Numbered from the stretch's first letter, positions 18,293 to 29,238 are shown. The stretch is 49,154 bases of DNA from Collinsella sp. (GCA_019419525.1 DXZU01000007.1:1-49154); one strand, 5' to 3'. Made by a program: numbers and translations. The notes: generated by a model not told the origin, from the sequence alone.

Positions 18293-19141
18293 ATGCCAAG
18301 CTGGAACATTCATATCGCTCAGACGGAGCGTTTGCTGGAGCGCACCGGTGCGCTTGCCAATAGCGTGCGCGACCGCAATGCCTTTTTGTTTGGCTGCGTG
18401 GTTCCGGATATCTTCGTGGGCTATATGGTCCCTGGCATCGCCGATCCCATCCCGTACCGCATTACGCACTTTGCAAAGCCCGAGCCTATCCCTAAGCCTC
18501 GTGAGCATGAGTTCTGGGATACCTATGTGGCACCGTTGCTTAAAAGTTCGCCCACCGGTGCGCCAGCCGCGGCGACCTCGATTATCGAGGAGCGCGAGCG
18601 ACTGAATCGCGTGCACTATCCCCAGCGCTACAGGGATGCCGAGCCGGTTGTCGGTCCCGGCGCTCGTGAGTTCTCGCTTGCGTCCGAGGACGTGGCGCAG
18701 TCGCTGCTCGATTTAACGTTGGGCGTCTGGTCACATCTGGTGGCCGATACCGTATGGAATACGCGCGTGAATCAGTACTTGGAGGCACACGGCGGCAAGC
18801 CGTGTGAGGAGTTCCGCATTAAAAAGCAAGGCGACTTTGACTGGTTTGGCAAGACGCTCGGCATCGTTTCGATTCCGCGCGCGACCGATCGCCTGTATAC
18901 TGCGGCGACGCGTTTTGGGCAGTATCCCATCCATAAAGAATATGTGCTCAAGACCATCGGCGTTATGCACGAGATTGTACGCGAAAACCCCGGCGAGCCC
19001 GATCATCCGCCGTATCGCCTGCTAACCGAGGAGTTTTTCGATGCAACGTTTACCGAGGTCATCGAGCTAACCGAGGCGGGATTTGCGGCTCGCGTTGCCG
19101 CTTCTGACGTTCCCGCAGTCCCCCTGATCCACAGCTGCTAG
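18293..19141 (+). CDS. Zinc-dependent phospholipase C-like protein
   Basis: The protein resembles the bacterial zinc-dependent phospholipase C/S1-P1 nuclease fold family (PF00882). It has an N-terminal PSWNIHIA with Trp and His, VVPDIFVGYMVP with an Asp, THFA, and LGVWSHLVADTVWN supplying His and Asp ligands. No signal peptide is seen, unlike classical secreted phospholipases, so a cytosolic hydrolase role is possible. The ATG at 18293 is preferred because GGGGGTGG precedes it. The ATG at 18281 is only a few bases after the likely transcription start (a -10-like TATAGT at 18261). Its TAG stop overlaps the stop of the convergent gene. Confidence 0.65.
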   Translation: MPSWNIHIAQTERLLERTGALANSVRDRNAFLFGCVVPDIFVGYMVPGIADPIPYRITHFAKPEPIPKPREHEFWDTYVAPLLKSSPTGAPAAATSIIEERERLNRVHYPQRYRDAEPVVGPGAREFSLASEDVAQSLLDLTLGVWSHLVADTVWNTRVNQYLEAHGGKPCEEFRIKKQGDFDWFGKTLGIVSIPRATDRLYTAATRFGQYPIHKEYVLKTIGVMHEIVRENPGEPDHPPYRLLTEEFFDATFTEVIELTEAGFAARVAASDVPAVPLIHSC

Positions 19142-20211
19142 CCGGCCGGCTTAACGGTGAACAGTTCATCCCAATTGACCAACAGCTCCCGTCGCAGGGC
19201 ATCTTCGGTGGTGCGTTCCTGATCGGTCTTTGGGATGTAGGGGAGCCCCTCCTTTTTATGGATGAGTTCGGCGATGTTGCTAAAGCTCTTCGTGTCTTTG
19301 ATTTGCTCATAGGTTATCTGGATAACGTCATAGCCCATGCTTGTGAGGGCGGTGGTGCGCTCGGCATCGGAGAGGCTTGCGGCTTCGCTGTCATGGGCGG
19401 AGCGGCCTTGGCATTCAAGGATGACGCCCATGCTGTCGGTGCTGCTCTCTATGAGGATATCGGCGTAGCAGCAGGTTTTGTCATACAGTGAGCGCGCGGT
19501 GTCGCTGAGTGGGATGCGCACGTTGTTTGCGATATTGATGCCCATGCCGCCCTCGTTGCGGGGGAGCGAGACAAGCATGGAGGTCTGTACTTCGAAGGGC
19601 GAGGCGGTCTGTCCCGTCATGTGCTCGGCCGCCCAGCGCAGTTGTTTAACGCCGCGCAGGCCTGCGGCCTGCTTGGCGAACGCGGCGATATCCGCTGCGG
19701 AAAGAAGCGGCGTGCGCTTCCACAAGTTGGTGTCATTACCCTTGGTGTCGACAACACGTTTCCAACCACAGTCGGGCGGAATGAGCTTAAGCGAAATTGC
19801 TTCATCGAGCTGCTGCTGCGCCCGTTTACAAGGCGTGAACACTGCAAAGGAGCCGCACATCTCGTAGCAAGCCATGAGTAACTGGTTGCGCGAGACCTGC
19901 GTAGCAAGGTTGAGCAGTGTGAACTCCGGGGACGTGACATCAAATCCATGCTCAGTCTGCCTAAACGACCCAGGAGGCGGCTCTTGGGTTAGCAGACGGC
20001 TATGAAATAGCTTTCCGTTCGCGCGCTGTTTTCTTTCGCTCACGAATCTCCAAACTGGTTTGCCGAGCAATTCTTTAATTACTGGTTGTTTTGAGTAATG
20101 CACCAAGCGATGGTCATGGTCGGGCGGCAGGATTGCCGGATAGAGTCCTAGTATCTGGGGCGGGATGCGATAGTACTGAAAAGCTGTGGGTCCGCAAGCG
20201 AGAAATGACAT
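19138..20211 (-). CDS. AbiEi-like N-terminal domain fused to PD-(D/E)XK-type nuclease domain, 357 aa
   Basis: The N-terminal third resembles AbiEi-type antitoxin/regulator proteins, with a VTSPEFTLLNLAT segment after a stretch of basic residues. The C-terminal third has YADILIES, then GVILECQGRSAHDS and TTALTSMGYDVIQITYEQI. This is the layout of PD-(D/E)XK (DUF559/Vsr-like) nucleases, with Asp, Glu-x-Gln in place of Glu-x-Lys. The combination suggests a defence- or mobile-element-related protein. No partner gene (AbiEii or methylase) is adjacent. The start at 20211 has a poor ribosome binding site. The stop codon shares bases with the stop of the convergent gene (CTAG at 19138-19141). Confidence 0.6.
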   Translation of the reverse strand: MSFLACGPTAFQYYRIPPQILGLYPAILPPDHDHRLVHYSKQPVIKELLGKPVWRFVSERKQRANGKLFHSRLLTQEPPPGSFRQTEHGFDVTSPEFTLLNLATQVSRNQLLMACYEMCGSFAVFTPCKRAQQQLDEAISLKLIPPDCGWKRVVDTKGNDTNLWKRTPLLSAADIAAFAKQAAGLRGVKQLRWAAEHMTGQTASPFEVQTSMLVSLPRNEGGMGINIANNVRIPLSDTARSLYDKTCCYADILIESSTDSMGVILECQGRSAHDSEAASLSDAERTTALTSMGYDVIQITYEQIKDTKSFSNIAELIHKKEGLPYIPKTDQERTTEDALRRELLVNWDELFTVKPAG

Positions 20212-20257
20212 GGCAATCCGATCGTTCGAGCGTTGTTTGGGCTAGAAAGGCTATCGG

Positions 20258-20387
20258 TTTCGGAAGTGCGGGGAAAAAGACAAACAGGCAAAGCACAAGC
20301 GGTATTTGAGCCAACTTTATCAGGGGTTTTGTTGAAATAAAAGGGCTTGTGCTCGGGGGTAAGCAATTTTTCCCCGCACTTCCGAAA
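20258..20387. repeat. 130-bp element with perfect 21-bp terminal inverted repeats (MITE-like)
   Basis: The 21-bp arms at 20258-20278 and 20367-20387 (each containing AAGTGCGGGG or its complement) are perfect inverted copies. A second inverted pair, AGCACAAGC (20292-20300) and GCTTGTGCT (20345-20353), is nested inside. There is no coding frame of note between them and no clear target duplication. It could be a miniature transposable element or a long hairpin RNA upstream of the minus-strand nuclease-like gene. The stretch from 20388 to 20566 holds nothing I can identify. Confidence 0.7.
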
Positions 20388-20566
20388 AGCAGGTCGATCT
20401 GGCTCTTGCTAAAACGATTTAGCAGCGTCCGTTAAGGTGTGGGTTTGCCACCGGGCGAACACTTTTGGCGCTTGGGGCTTTATTTTTTGGCCTCGGAGGG
20501 CGGATTTCGCGCTTTTGGTAATGAAATGGGTGCGTGCCATGTCGTGCGGTAGGCATCGGTGCACAG

Positions 20567-20604
20567 AAAAAGGGCCCGGAAGGCAATGCCTTCCGGGCCC
20601 TTTG
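20567..20604 (-). terminator. Intrinsic terminator of pyk
   Basis: A 16- to 17-bp near-perfect stem (AAAGGGCCCGGAAGGC and its complement) with a 3-nt loop is followed, on the minus strand, by TTTTTC. It lies just downstream of the pyk stop. Confidence 0.85.
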
Positions 20605-20631
20605 CAATGCAAATCTGCTTGCAAGTACGAT

Positions 20632-22092
20632 TTAGCGCACCTGAGCGACGTATGCGACGTTGGTCGAGGAGACCTTGTCCTCGAGCTGGACGCTCATGCG
20701 GGGATCGCCGGCGGTAGCGACGGTCAGATCGCCGGCCTCGACGTAGCCGAGCTCCTTAGCGGTCTCGATCGCCTTGACGATCGTGCCGTTGACGGTGCCC
20801 TGGGTAATCTCGGCCTGATGCGGGATAACGCCCCAGTACATGATCATCTGCTGGACGGCCCACTCGTGGCGGGAGAACGCGCAGATCGGCATGTTGGGAC
20901 GGAAGTGCGAGATCAGGCGAGCAGTGCGGCCGGTGGTCGTCGGCACGGTGATGCACTTGGCGCCAACGGTGGTGGCCATGTTCACAGCGGACATACCCAC
21001 AACGTTGTTGACAACGCGGGTGCCGTGAGCGTCAGCCGGAACCTCGAGCGGAGCGTGAGCCGGGAGGTACTTCTCGGTCTCGAGAGCAATGCTGGCCTGC
21101 ATCTTGACGGCCTCGACCGGGTACTTACCGGCAGCGGACTCGCCGGACAGCATAACGGCGTCGGTGCCGTCGTAAATGGCGTTAGCAACGTCGGCAACCT
21201 CGGCGCGCGTCGGGCGCGGGTTCTGCTGCATGGAGTCGAGCATCTGCGTAGCGGTGATAACGGGCTTGTAGGCCGCGTTGCACTTGGCGATGATCTCCTT
21301 CTGGATGTGCGGAACGAGCTCGGGCTTGATCTCGATGCCCAGGTCGCCACGGGCGACCATGATGCCGTCGGAAGCCTCGAGGATCTCGTCGAAGTTCTCG
21401 ACGCCCAGGGCGCACTCGATCTTCGGGAAGATCGTCACGTGCTCGCCGCCGTTCTCGCGGCAAAGCTCGCGGATGCCGCGGACGGACTCGCCGTCGCGGA
21501 TGAAGGAAGCGGCGATGTAGTCGATGTTCTCGGTCAGGCCAAAGAGGATGTCCTGACGATCGCGCTCGGTGATGGCGGGCAGCGAGATGTTGACGTTGGG
21601 CATGTTGACGCCCTTGCGCTCGCCGATCAGGCCGTCGTTCTTAACGACGCAGGTCATGTCCTGGCCGTCGACGGACTCGACCTCGAGGGCAACCAGGCCG
21701 TCATCGATCAGGATGAGGGAGCCCTTCTCGACCTCGGAGGGCAGAGCCAGGTAGTCGAGGGAGATGTGCTCAGAGGTGCCGTGGAAATCCTCGGTCGTGG
21801 GCTGAGCGGTGACGACGATCTTGTCGCCGGTCTTGACGGCAACCTTCTTGCCGTCGACCAGAAGGCCGGTGCGGACCTCGGGGCCCTTGGTGTCGAGCAG
21901 GATGCCGACGGGCATACCGAGCTCCTTGGAAATACGACGGACGCGCTCGATGCGACCGTGGTGCTCGTCGTAGGAGCCGTGCGAGAAGTTAAAACGGGCG
22001 ACGTTCATGCCCGCCTTGATCATCTCGCGGATGGTCTCGTCGCTATCGCAGGCGGGACCCATGGTGCATACAATCTTGGTGCGCTTGTACAT
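20632..22092 (-). CDS. pyk: Pyruvate kinase
   Basis: This enzyme makes pyruvate and ATP from phosphoenolpyruvate and ADP at the end of glycolysis. The 486-aa protein begins RTKIVCTMGPACDSDETI and has NVARFNFSHGSYDEH near residue 34, DTKGPEVRTG near residue 67, the catalytic/metal stretch FPKIECALGVENFDEI near residue 219 with MVARGDLGIEI near residue 241, and the signature TATQMLDSM. The C-terminal allosteric-domain region is intact. The ATG at 22092 has GGAGG upstream. A -10 TATAAT on the minus strand lies at 22156-22161. Confidence 0.97.
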   Translation of the reverse strand: MYKRTKIVCTMGPACDSDETIREMIKAGMNVARFNFSHGSYDEHHGRIERVRRISKELGMPVGILLDTKGPEVRTGLLVDGKKVAVKTGDKIVVTAQPTTEDFHGTSEHISLDYLALPSEVEKGSLILIDDGLVALEVESVDGQDMTCVVKNDGLIGERKGVNMPNVNISLPAITERDRQDILFGLTENIDYIAASFIRDGESVRGIRELCRENGGEHVTIFPKIECALGVENFDEILEASDGIMVARGDLGIEIKPELVPHIQKEIIAKCNAAYKPVITATQMLDSMQQNPRPTRAEVADVANAIYDGTDAVMLSGESAAGKYPVEAVKMQASIALETEKYLPAHAPLEVPADAHGTRVVNNVVGMSAVNMATTVGAKCITVPTTTGRTARLISHFRPNMPICAFSRHEWAVQQMIMYWGVIPHQAEITQGTVNGTIVKAIETAKELGYVEAGDLTVATAGDPRMSVQLEDKVSSTNVAYVAQVR

Positions 22093-22155
22093 TCAGACCT
22101 CCATCTGACATCGTCTTGCGCTGATAGATAAACCATAAGAAATAAAACCGAGTTG

Positions 22156-22161
22156 ATTATA
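22156..22161 (-). promoter_or_regulatory. -10 element of the pyk promoter
   Basis: A perfect TATAAT is read on the minus strand about 65 bp upstream of the pyk start. The -35 is unclear (TTGGGG, with a 19-bp spacer, is the best candidate). The AT-rich region from about 22162 to 22380 holds no gene that I can see. Confidence 0.5.
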
Positions 22162-22424
22162 ACGAAATGGCGTCCGAATACCCCAAAAAATCGACCGTAT
22201 GCCGAATTAGAAGTTCATTTTTTGCGGAAAAACGGTATATGCAAAAACTTTACCAACCGTTCTAACCGCTGCTATCTGGGCGATATTTCAATTTGATGAT
22301 GCGCCGAAGAAAAAACGTTTTATCAGTATTGAGCATCACACGGTCTGCACCGTTGCTTATGGACCATATTTCCAAATGGATTGTTTTGGCTAGACGCGTT
22401 GCCTTGGGGTACCATAGCTCCACT

Positions 22425-22528
22425 ATCAACTGCCGCTCAGCACGGCAGCCTTGATGAGCCCTTGCCCTTCTCCTGGGAATTATGATCGGGCATCAATCTG
22501 CTGAGTGGCCCGAATCCCAGGAGGGGAC
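22425..22528 (+). ncRNA. Structured leader with SD-sequestering hairpin and kissing loops (candidate riboswitch)
   Basis: Hairpin 1: ATCAA-CTGCCG (22425-22435), loop CTCAGCA (22436-22442), CGGCAG-cc-TTGAT (22443-22455). Hairpin 2: CTCCTGGGA (22470-22478) pairs with TCCCAGGAG (22515-22523), with an inner CGGGC/GCCCG, and covers the AGGAG of the ATPase ribosome binding site. The loop of hairpin 2 carries TGCTGAG (22499-22505), an exact complement of loop 1. TTGATG (22451-22456) can pair alternatively with CATCAA (22491-22496). A regulatory RNA is inferred. The class is not assigned. Confidence 0.6.
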
Positions 22529-22533
22529 TCTAT

Positions 22534-25215
<2,682 letters not shown>

Positions 25216-25226
25216 CGTACCTGTCC

Positions 25227-25323
25227 GGGCCCGACCGCCTGCGGGGTTTCCACGGGCACGTCCTCGCCGCTTTGCGGCTGCGGGATGTGCCCTTAGGAAA
25301 CCCCTCCCGGCGGGCGGGCCCTG
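25227..25323. repeat. Long nested hairpin after the ATPase gene
   Basis: Four stacked inverted pairs close on each other: GGGCCCG/CGGGCCC, CCGCC/GGCGG, GGGGTTTCC/GGAAACCCC and GGGCAC/GTGCCC, with a GCCGC-ttt-GCGGC tip. There is no U-tract, so it is not a standard terminator. It may be a repeated palindromic element or a 3'-end stabiliser. Confidence 0.6.
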
Positions 25324-25380
25324 CGGTATCCTTGCTGGCTTTTCCCGCGCGGATGAAAAAGGGCTGGGGGAAAGTTTGTG

Positions 25381-25449
25381 AGCTGGTCGGGCTTTGCCCG
25401 GCCAGCTCTTTTTGATTTGGGGCTTTGCCCGGCCAGCTCTTTTTGATTT
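25381..25449 (+). terminator. Terminator with a tandemly duplicated right arm
   Basis: The stem AGCTGGtCGGGC-ttt-GCCCGgCCAGCT (25381-25407) is followed by CTTTTTG. The 30-nt segment at 25389-25418 is then repeated exactly at 25420-25449, but without the left arm, leaving only a short GGGC-ttt-GCCC hairpin in the second copy. Confidence 0.75.
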
Positions 25450-25492
25450 AAAATACCTGCTCAGTTGTGATTTATGGTGCTGGGAGGCGCTT

Positions 25493-26677
25493 GTGGGCAA
25501 GGCGAAGGCTAAGGCGAAGAAAAAGACGACGGGGGCGCGGGCTAAGCGCGATCGTCGTCGGAAGCTCGCGACCGAAGCCCCCGCGTCTGCCGAGGAGCTG
25601 CTGGCAAACGTGCCGGGACTTGACGCGCTGCAGGATGTTCCGGCGTTCGATGACCTGCCGGTCGATGAAGCTCAGCAGGCGGCATTTGACGACTTTTGCG
25701 CACATACCGAGGAGCCCGAGCAGATGCAGCTTGGCGCCGTGGTGCGCTTGGATCGCGGGTTTCCGCTGGTGGCGACTGCCGACGACACCTTCCGCGCCGA
25801 GCATGCCGTGGGGTTTGCCAAGTCGCGCGGCGAGGACGAGGTCCTGCTGCCTGCCGTGGGCGACCGTGTGGCGGTGCGCCGCGCTCCCGGGCACGATATG
25901 GGCGTGATTGAGTGCGTGCTGCCGCGCCGTACGAGCTTTGAGCGTTGGCGCGGCCGTGCCCGCGGAGAGCGTCAGGTGCTCTGCTCCAACGTGGATTGCG
26001 TGCTAATCGTGCAGGCGCTCGGTGCCGGTGAGGTGCTGCTCGACCGCGTGGCGCGCTCGCTGGTGTTGGCGCTCGACTGCGATGCCGAACCGGTGGTGGT
26101 GCTCACCAAAGCTGATCGCTGCGATGCCGAGGAGCTCGAGCGCGATCTGGACCGCGTGCGCCGCCTGGTGGGTCCGGACGTGCGCGTGATCGTGACGTCC
26201 TCTGCCGAGGGGCGCGGCCTGGACGAGGTTCGTTCCTGCGTGCCTGCCGGGAGCTGCGCCATGATTCTGGGCGAGTCGGGTGCCGGCAAGTCGACGCTGC
26301 TCAATGCGCTGCTGGGCCACGATACGTTGGCGACTGGCGGTGTGCGCGAACGCGACGACCAGGGCCGTCACACTACCGTCGCGCGCGTGATGGTGGCACT
26401 GCCGGGCGACGCCGGCGTGATCGCCGATGCCCCGGGCCTGCGCAGCTTACCGCTCGTGGGTCACGAGCGGGGTCTGGCGCGCGCCTTCCCCGAGATTGTC
26501 GAGGCATCGCGCGCGTGCCGGTTTGGCGATTGCACGCATACCCATGAGCCGGGTTGTGCCGTTCGCGAGGCCGAGGACGCCGGGCAGATCGACAGCCTGC
26601 GTTTGGAAACGTTCCAAAACCTGGCGTCATCCATGCGCGTGAGTGCTCAAATGCTCGATCCCGATGTCCACCTGTAA
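25493..26677 (+). CDS. rsgA: Ribosome small subunit-dependent GTPase A
   Basis: RsgA (YjeQ) is a circularly permuted GTPase that acts in late 30S subunit maturation. The start is the GTG at 25493, preceded by GGGAGG. The frame is open to 25394, but that part crosses the terminator. A Lys/Arg-rich N-terminus (~25 residues, likely RNA-contacting) precedes an OB-fold domain. The GTPase motifs come in permuted order: VLTKADRCD (G4) near residue 203, then the P-loop LGESGAGKST near residue 258, HTT (G2), and DAPGLRSL (G3) near residue 311. The zinc site CRFGDCTHTHEPGC is near residue 342. The 394-aa length includes an acidic insert after the basic tail. Confidence 0.93.
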   Translation: MGKAKAKAKKKTTGARAKRDRRRKLATEAPASAEELLANVPGLDALQDVPAFDDLPVDEAQQAAFDDFCAHTEEPEQMQLGAVVRLDRGFPLVATADDTFRAEHAVGFAKSRGEDEVLLPAVGDRVAVRRAPGHDMGVIECVLPRRTSFERWRGRARGERQVLCSNVDCVLIVQALGAGEVLLDRVARSLVLALDCDAEPVVVLTKADRCDAEELERDLDRVRRLVGPDVRVIVTSSAEGRGLDEVRSCVPAGSCAMILGESGAGKSTLLNALLGHDTLATGGVRERDDQGRHTTVARVMVALPGDAGVIADAPGLRSLPLVGHERGLARAFPEIVEASRACRFGDCTHTHEPGCAVREAEDAGQIDSLRLETFQNLASSMRVSAQMLDPDVHL

Positions 26678-26694
26678 TTGATTTTTCCTATGAC

Positions 26695-26729
26695 AGCCGT
26701 CTTCCAACTGTTCGGGAGACGGCTTTTTT
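26695..26729 (+). terminator. Intrinsic terminator after rsgA
   Basis: The stem AGCCGTCT-tCC...GGg-AGACGGCT is followed by TTTTTTG. Confidence 0.8.
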
Positions 26730-26767
26730 GCTGCGAAAAAGCCTCGAAACATGCAGTTTGCTGACGT

Positions 26768-26819
26768 GCTGACCAAAACCTTGCCACGAGCTTGACGGGC
26801 TGGTTAGTTTTTGGTCAGC
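26768..26819. promoter_or_regulatory. 11-bp inverted repeat upstream of the Tad operon
   Basis: GCTGACCAAAA (26768-26778) and TTTTGGTCAGC (26809-26819) are perfect inverted copies, 30 bp apart, about 110 bp before the first pilus gene. A -35-like TTGACA follows at 26827-26832, but no good -10 is seen. It could be an operator with half-sites on one helix face, or a leader hairpin. Confidence 0.4.
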
Positions 26820-26929
26820 GATTGGTTTGACATCGAAAACCGAGATCGCGATTGCGCCGCTTTGCACTCTGACCACCCAGACAATGGTGGTACGGGCATT
26901 CGCCCGGCACTGCCATGAGAGGAGCGGCC

Positions 26930-27589
26930 GTGAACAAGAGCAAGCGCATCGCCATCAGTCTGGTCGCGGGCGTGCTCGCTGCGCTGCTCTGCATGGTTTA
27001 CGGCTCGTCGATTCGCTCGCAAGCCGAACAGGTCCAGGCTGAGACCTTGGCCAAGTACGGTGGCGATCGCGCCGAGGTATGCGTCGCGGCGCGCGATATC
27101 GATGTGGGCGAGACCCTCGATGAGACCAATGTCATAACCCAGGAATGGCTGACGAGTCTGCTGCCGCGTGACGCGGCGACCGAGCTGCGCCAGGTGCGCG
27201 GCGACGTGACGACTTCGCGTATTCCCAAAAACGCCGTGATCTGCAATGTCTACACCAAGGCCGAGAGCCACAAGCTCGAGGTGCCTAAGGGCAAGGTCGC
27301 CGTTTCGGTGGCGGTCGATGCCGAGCACTCGGTCGGCGGTGCTACGGGCGTGGGCAGCTACGTGGATGTGTATGTGCAAAAAGACGGCGTAACCGATCGA
27401 CTGTGCGGCGCGTACGTGATCGATACCAGTGAGGATTCCGGTGCCACGCGCGAGGGCAAGATCGAATGGGTGACGCTGGCGGCTGACCCCGAAGACGTCA
27501 AGGAACTGCTGGGGGCATCGGGCAAGGGAACGGTCAGCTTGACGATTCCCGCCACGGCGCGCGGCAAAAAGAGCGGAGGCGACGAGTGA
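26930..27589 (+). CDS. cpaB: CpaB/RcpC-type SAF-domain pilus assembly protein
   Basis: It has an N-terminal membrane anchor (residues ~5-25, IAISLVAGVLAALLCMVYG), then a SAF-like module (VAARDIDVGETLDETNVITQEW near residue 50, IPKNAVICNV near residue 98), and a RcpC-like C-terminal region (VPKGKVAVSVAVDAEHSVGG, VGSYVDVYV). In Tad systems this family sits with the assembly machinery in the envelope. The GTG at 26930 is preferred, with AGAGGAG 5 nt upstream; an ATG at 26915 is the alternative. It is the first gene of an operon continuing to 36520 and overlaps tadZ at its stop. Confidence 0.8.
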   Translation: MNKSKRIAISLVAGVLAALLCMVYGSSIRSQAEQVQAETLAKYGGDRAEVCVAARDIDVGETLDETNVITQEWLTSLLPRDAATELRQVRGDVTTSRIPKNAVICNVYTKAESHKLEVPKGKVAVSVAVDAEHSVGGATGVGSYVDVYVQKDGVTDRLCGAYVIDTSEDSGATREGKIEWVTLAADPEDVKELLGASGKGTVSLTIPATARGKKSGGDE

Positions 27590-29238
27590 TGAAGGCGATC
27601 TGGCTTGCGTGCTGCGCGTGCGGCGATTACGGGCTGTTGCAGCGGGAAGTCGAGGGCCGTGATACGGGTGCACAGGTGCTTCGCGTGGGTGACCTGGACG
27701 GGCTGGTTTCCATGGCGCGGGCGTTTCCGTCGCGCCGCGGAGCTGCCATCATCGCGGCGTCTCTGTTTGATACCGAAGATGTGCGCAAGACTGTTGCGCG
27801 CCTGACGGCCGAAGGCCGCGTGAGTCGCGTGGTCGTGTTGATAGAAGCACTCGATCCGTCGGATATCGAGGGGCTGTTTCGCGCGGGGGCGACCGAGGTC
27901 ATCGCTGCGCACAGTATATGCGGCAACGGGCGAGCGGGCGAGGGAGCGGTTGATTCCGATCGGCGCATGACGATTGAGCCCGATGCTTTTGTTGATAGGG
28001 AACCCGGGGCGCCTCGCGCTACAAGAGGCCCGCGTGTTGATGATTATGGAAAAGCGGAAGCCGAGCATGGTCGGCGCCCCCGGAACCCCCTTGTATACGA
28101 TGACGCTGGAGGACCGGCGCAGCATGCTGGCGACTCCCCGGCTGTAGATATGGGATACGTGCGCGGCGTGAATCTGGCGGATGAACTCGACGAAGTTGAG
28201 GGCTTTGCCGGGTGCGGCGAGTTGTCGCTGATGCAGCATGAGCAGATTGCGCAGAACGAGCCTGCCTCGCAGACCGAACAAGCCGCCATGCCGGCTTGGA
28301 CGCAGCGTGTAGTTGCGGCGGGGGAGACGGGGACGCTGTCACCGACGCCCGCCCCGCCGCCTCCGATGCCGCCGGCAGACGCTGCCGCTTCGCCGCATCG
28401 AGCTCCGGTCATCTGCGCCATTTCGGGTTCGGGCGGTTGCGGCAAGTCGACGATCGTTGCCACCATGGCACACACATCGTCGCTGTTGGGCTTGCGTGCC
28501 GCCGTGCTCGACCTGGACCTGATGTTTGGAAACCTTTACGACTTGTTAGGCGTCGATGCTCCGCACGATATGGCGGCACTTATCGAGCCGTCGGCGGCGG
28601 GCACGCTCACCGAGCCGGATATCGTGGCCGCATCGATGCGCGTCGCCCCGGGCGTTACGCTCTGGGGTCCCGTCGCGGCGCCCGAGCAAGCTGAGCTCAT
28701 GGCACGTCCGGTGGAGCTGCTGCTCGATGTCCTGCGTCGCGAATCCGACGTGGTCTTTATCGATACCTCGGTCTTTTGGGGCGATGCCGTGGCGGCTGCG
28801 GTGGCGGCGAGCGACCGTTGCCTGGTCGTTGGCGATGCGGCGGTGTCGTCCGCGACATCGGCGTCGCGCGTCATTGAACTGGCAAGTCGAGTAGGTGTGC
28901 CGCGCACGCGCATGAGCGCCGTGTTCAACCGGTTCGGTGCGCGCGGGGCAGACGAGGACGTCGCCATGCGCTTTGAGATTGCCTGTGCGTTGAGCTCCAA
29001 GATTCGTATCGCCGATGGCGGGCAGGATCTCGCCGCGCTCATGGCGTTTGGGCGCGCTGACGAGGCAGTGGGGCAGACCAGCGCTTTTGCGACCAGCGTG
29101 CGCGAGGCCACGCGAGAGATGCTCGTGGAACTGGGGTGCGCCGTCGGCCCTTGGAGCGATATGGTCGCCGACCGTGCAACGCGCACCGAACGTCCGCGTA
29201 TCCGCCTTCCCTGGTCGCGCGAGGGTGATCAGCGATGA
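27589..29238 (+). CDS. tadZ: TadZ/CpaE-type ATPase (MinD/ParA family) of the Tad pilus
   Basis: The 549-aa protein has a degenerate receiver-like N-terminus (residues 1-110), a ~165-residue variable linker rich in acidic residues and Pro/Ala, and a C-terminal MinD/ParA-like ATPase. The P-loop SGSGGCGKST is near residue 280, followed by the deviant-type LDLDLMFGNLYDLLG and VFIDTSVFW. In other Tad systems this protein localises the pilus machine at the cell pole. The ATG at 27589 overlaps the previous stop (TGATG). A GTG at 27586 is the alternative. Confidence 0.82.
   Translation: MKAIWLACCACGDYGLLQREVEGRDTGAQVLRVGDLDGLVSMARAFPSRRGAAIIAASLFDTEDVRKTVARLTAEGRVSRVVVLIEALDPSDIEGLFRAGATEVIAAHSICGNGRAGEGAVDSDRRMTIEPDAFVDREPGAPRATRGPRVDDYGKAEAEHGRRPRNPLVYDDAGGPAQHAGDSPAVDMGYVRGVNLADELDEVEGFAGCGELSLMQHEQIAQNEPASQTEQAAMPAWTQRVVAAGETGTLSPTPAPPPPMPPADAAASPHRAPVICAISGSGGCGKSTIVATMAHTSSLLGLRAAVLDLDLMFGNLYDLLGVDAPHDMAALIEPSAAGTLTEPDIVAASMRVAPGVTLWGPVAAPEQAELMARPVELLLDVLRRESDVVFIDTSVFWGDAVAAAVAASDRCLVVGDAAVSSATSASRVIELASRVGVPRTRMSAVFNRFGARGADEDVAMRFEIACALSSKIRIADGGQDLAALMAFGRADEAVGQTSAFATSVREATREMLVELGCAVGPWSDMVADRATRTERPRIRLPWSREGDQR

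Noticed and set aside
20258..20387. Target-site duplication for the 130-bp element
   Set aside because: The flanks do not match, so transposition is not proven by a duplication.
20437..22131. A 564-residue open frame on the plus strand opposite pyk
   Set aside because: It is antisense to a well-conserved gene and rich in His/Asp/Gly repeats typical of high-GC antisense frames.
22200..22533. Assignment of the ATPase leader to the yybP-ykoY class
   Set aside because: The conserved loop sequences that I would expect could not be matched with confidence, so I leave the class open.
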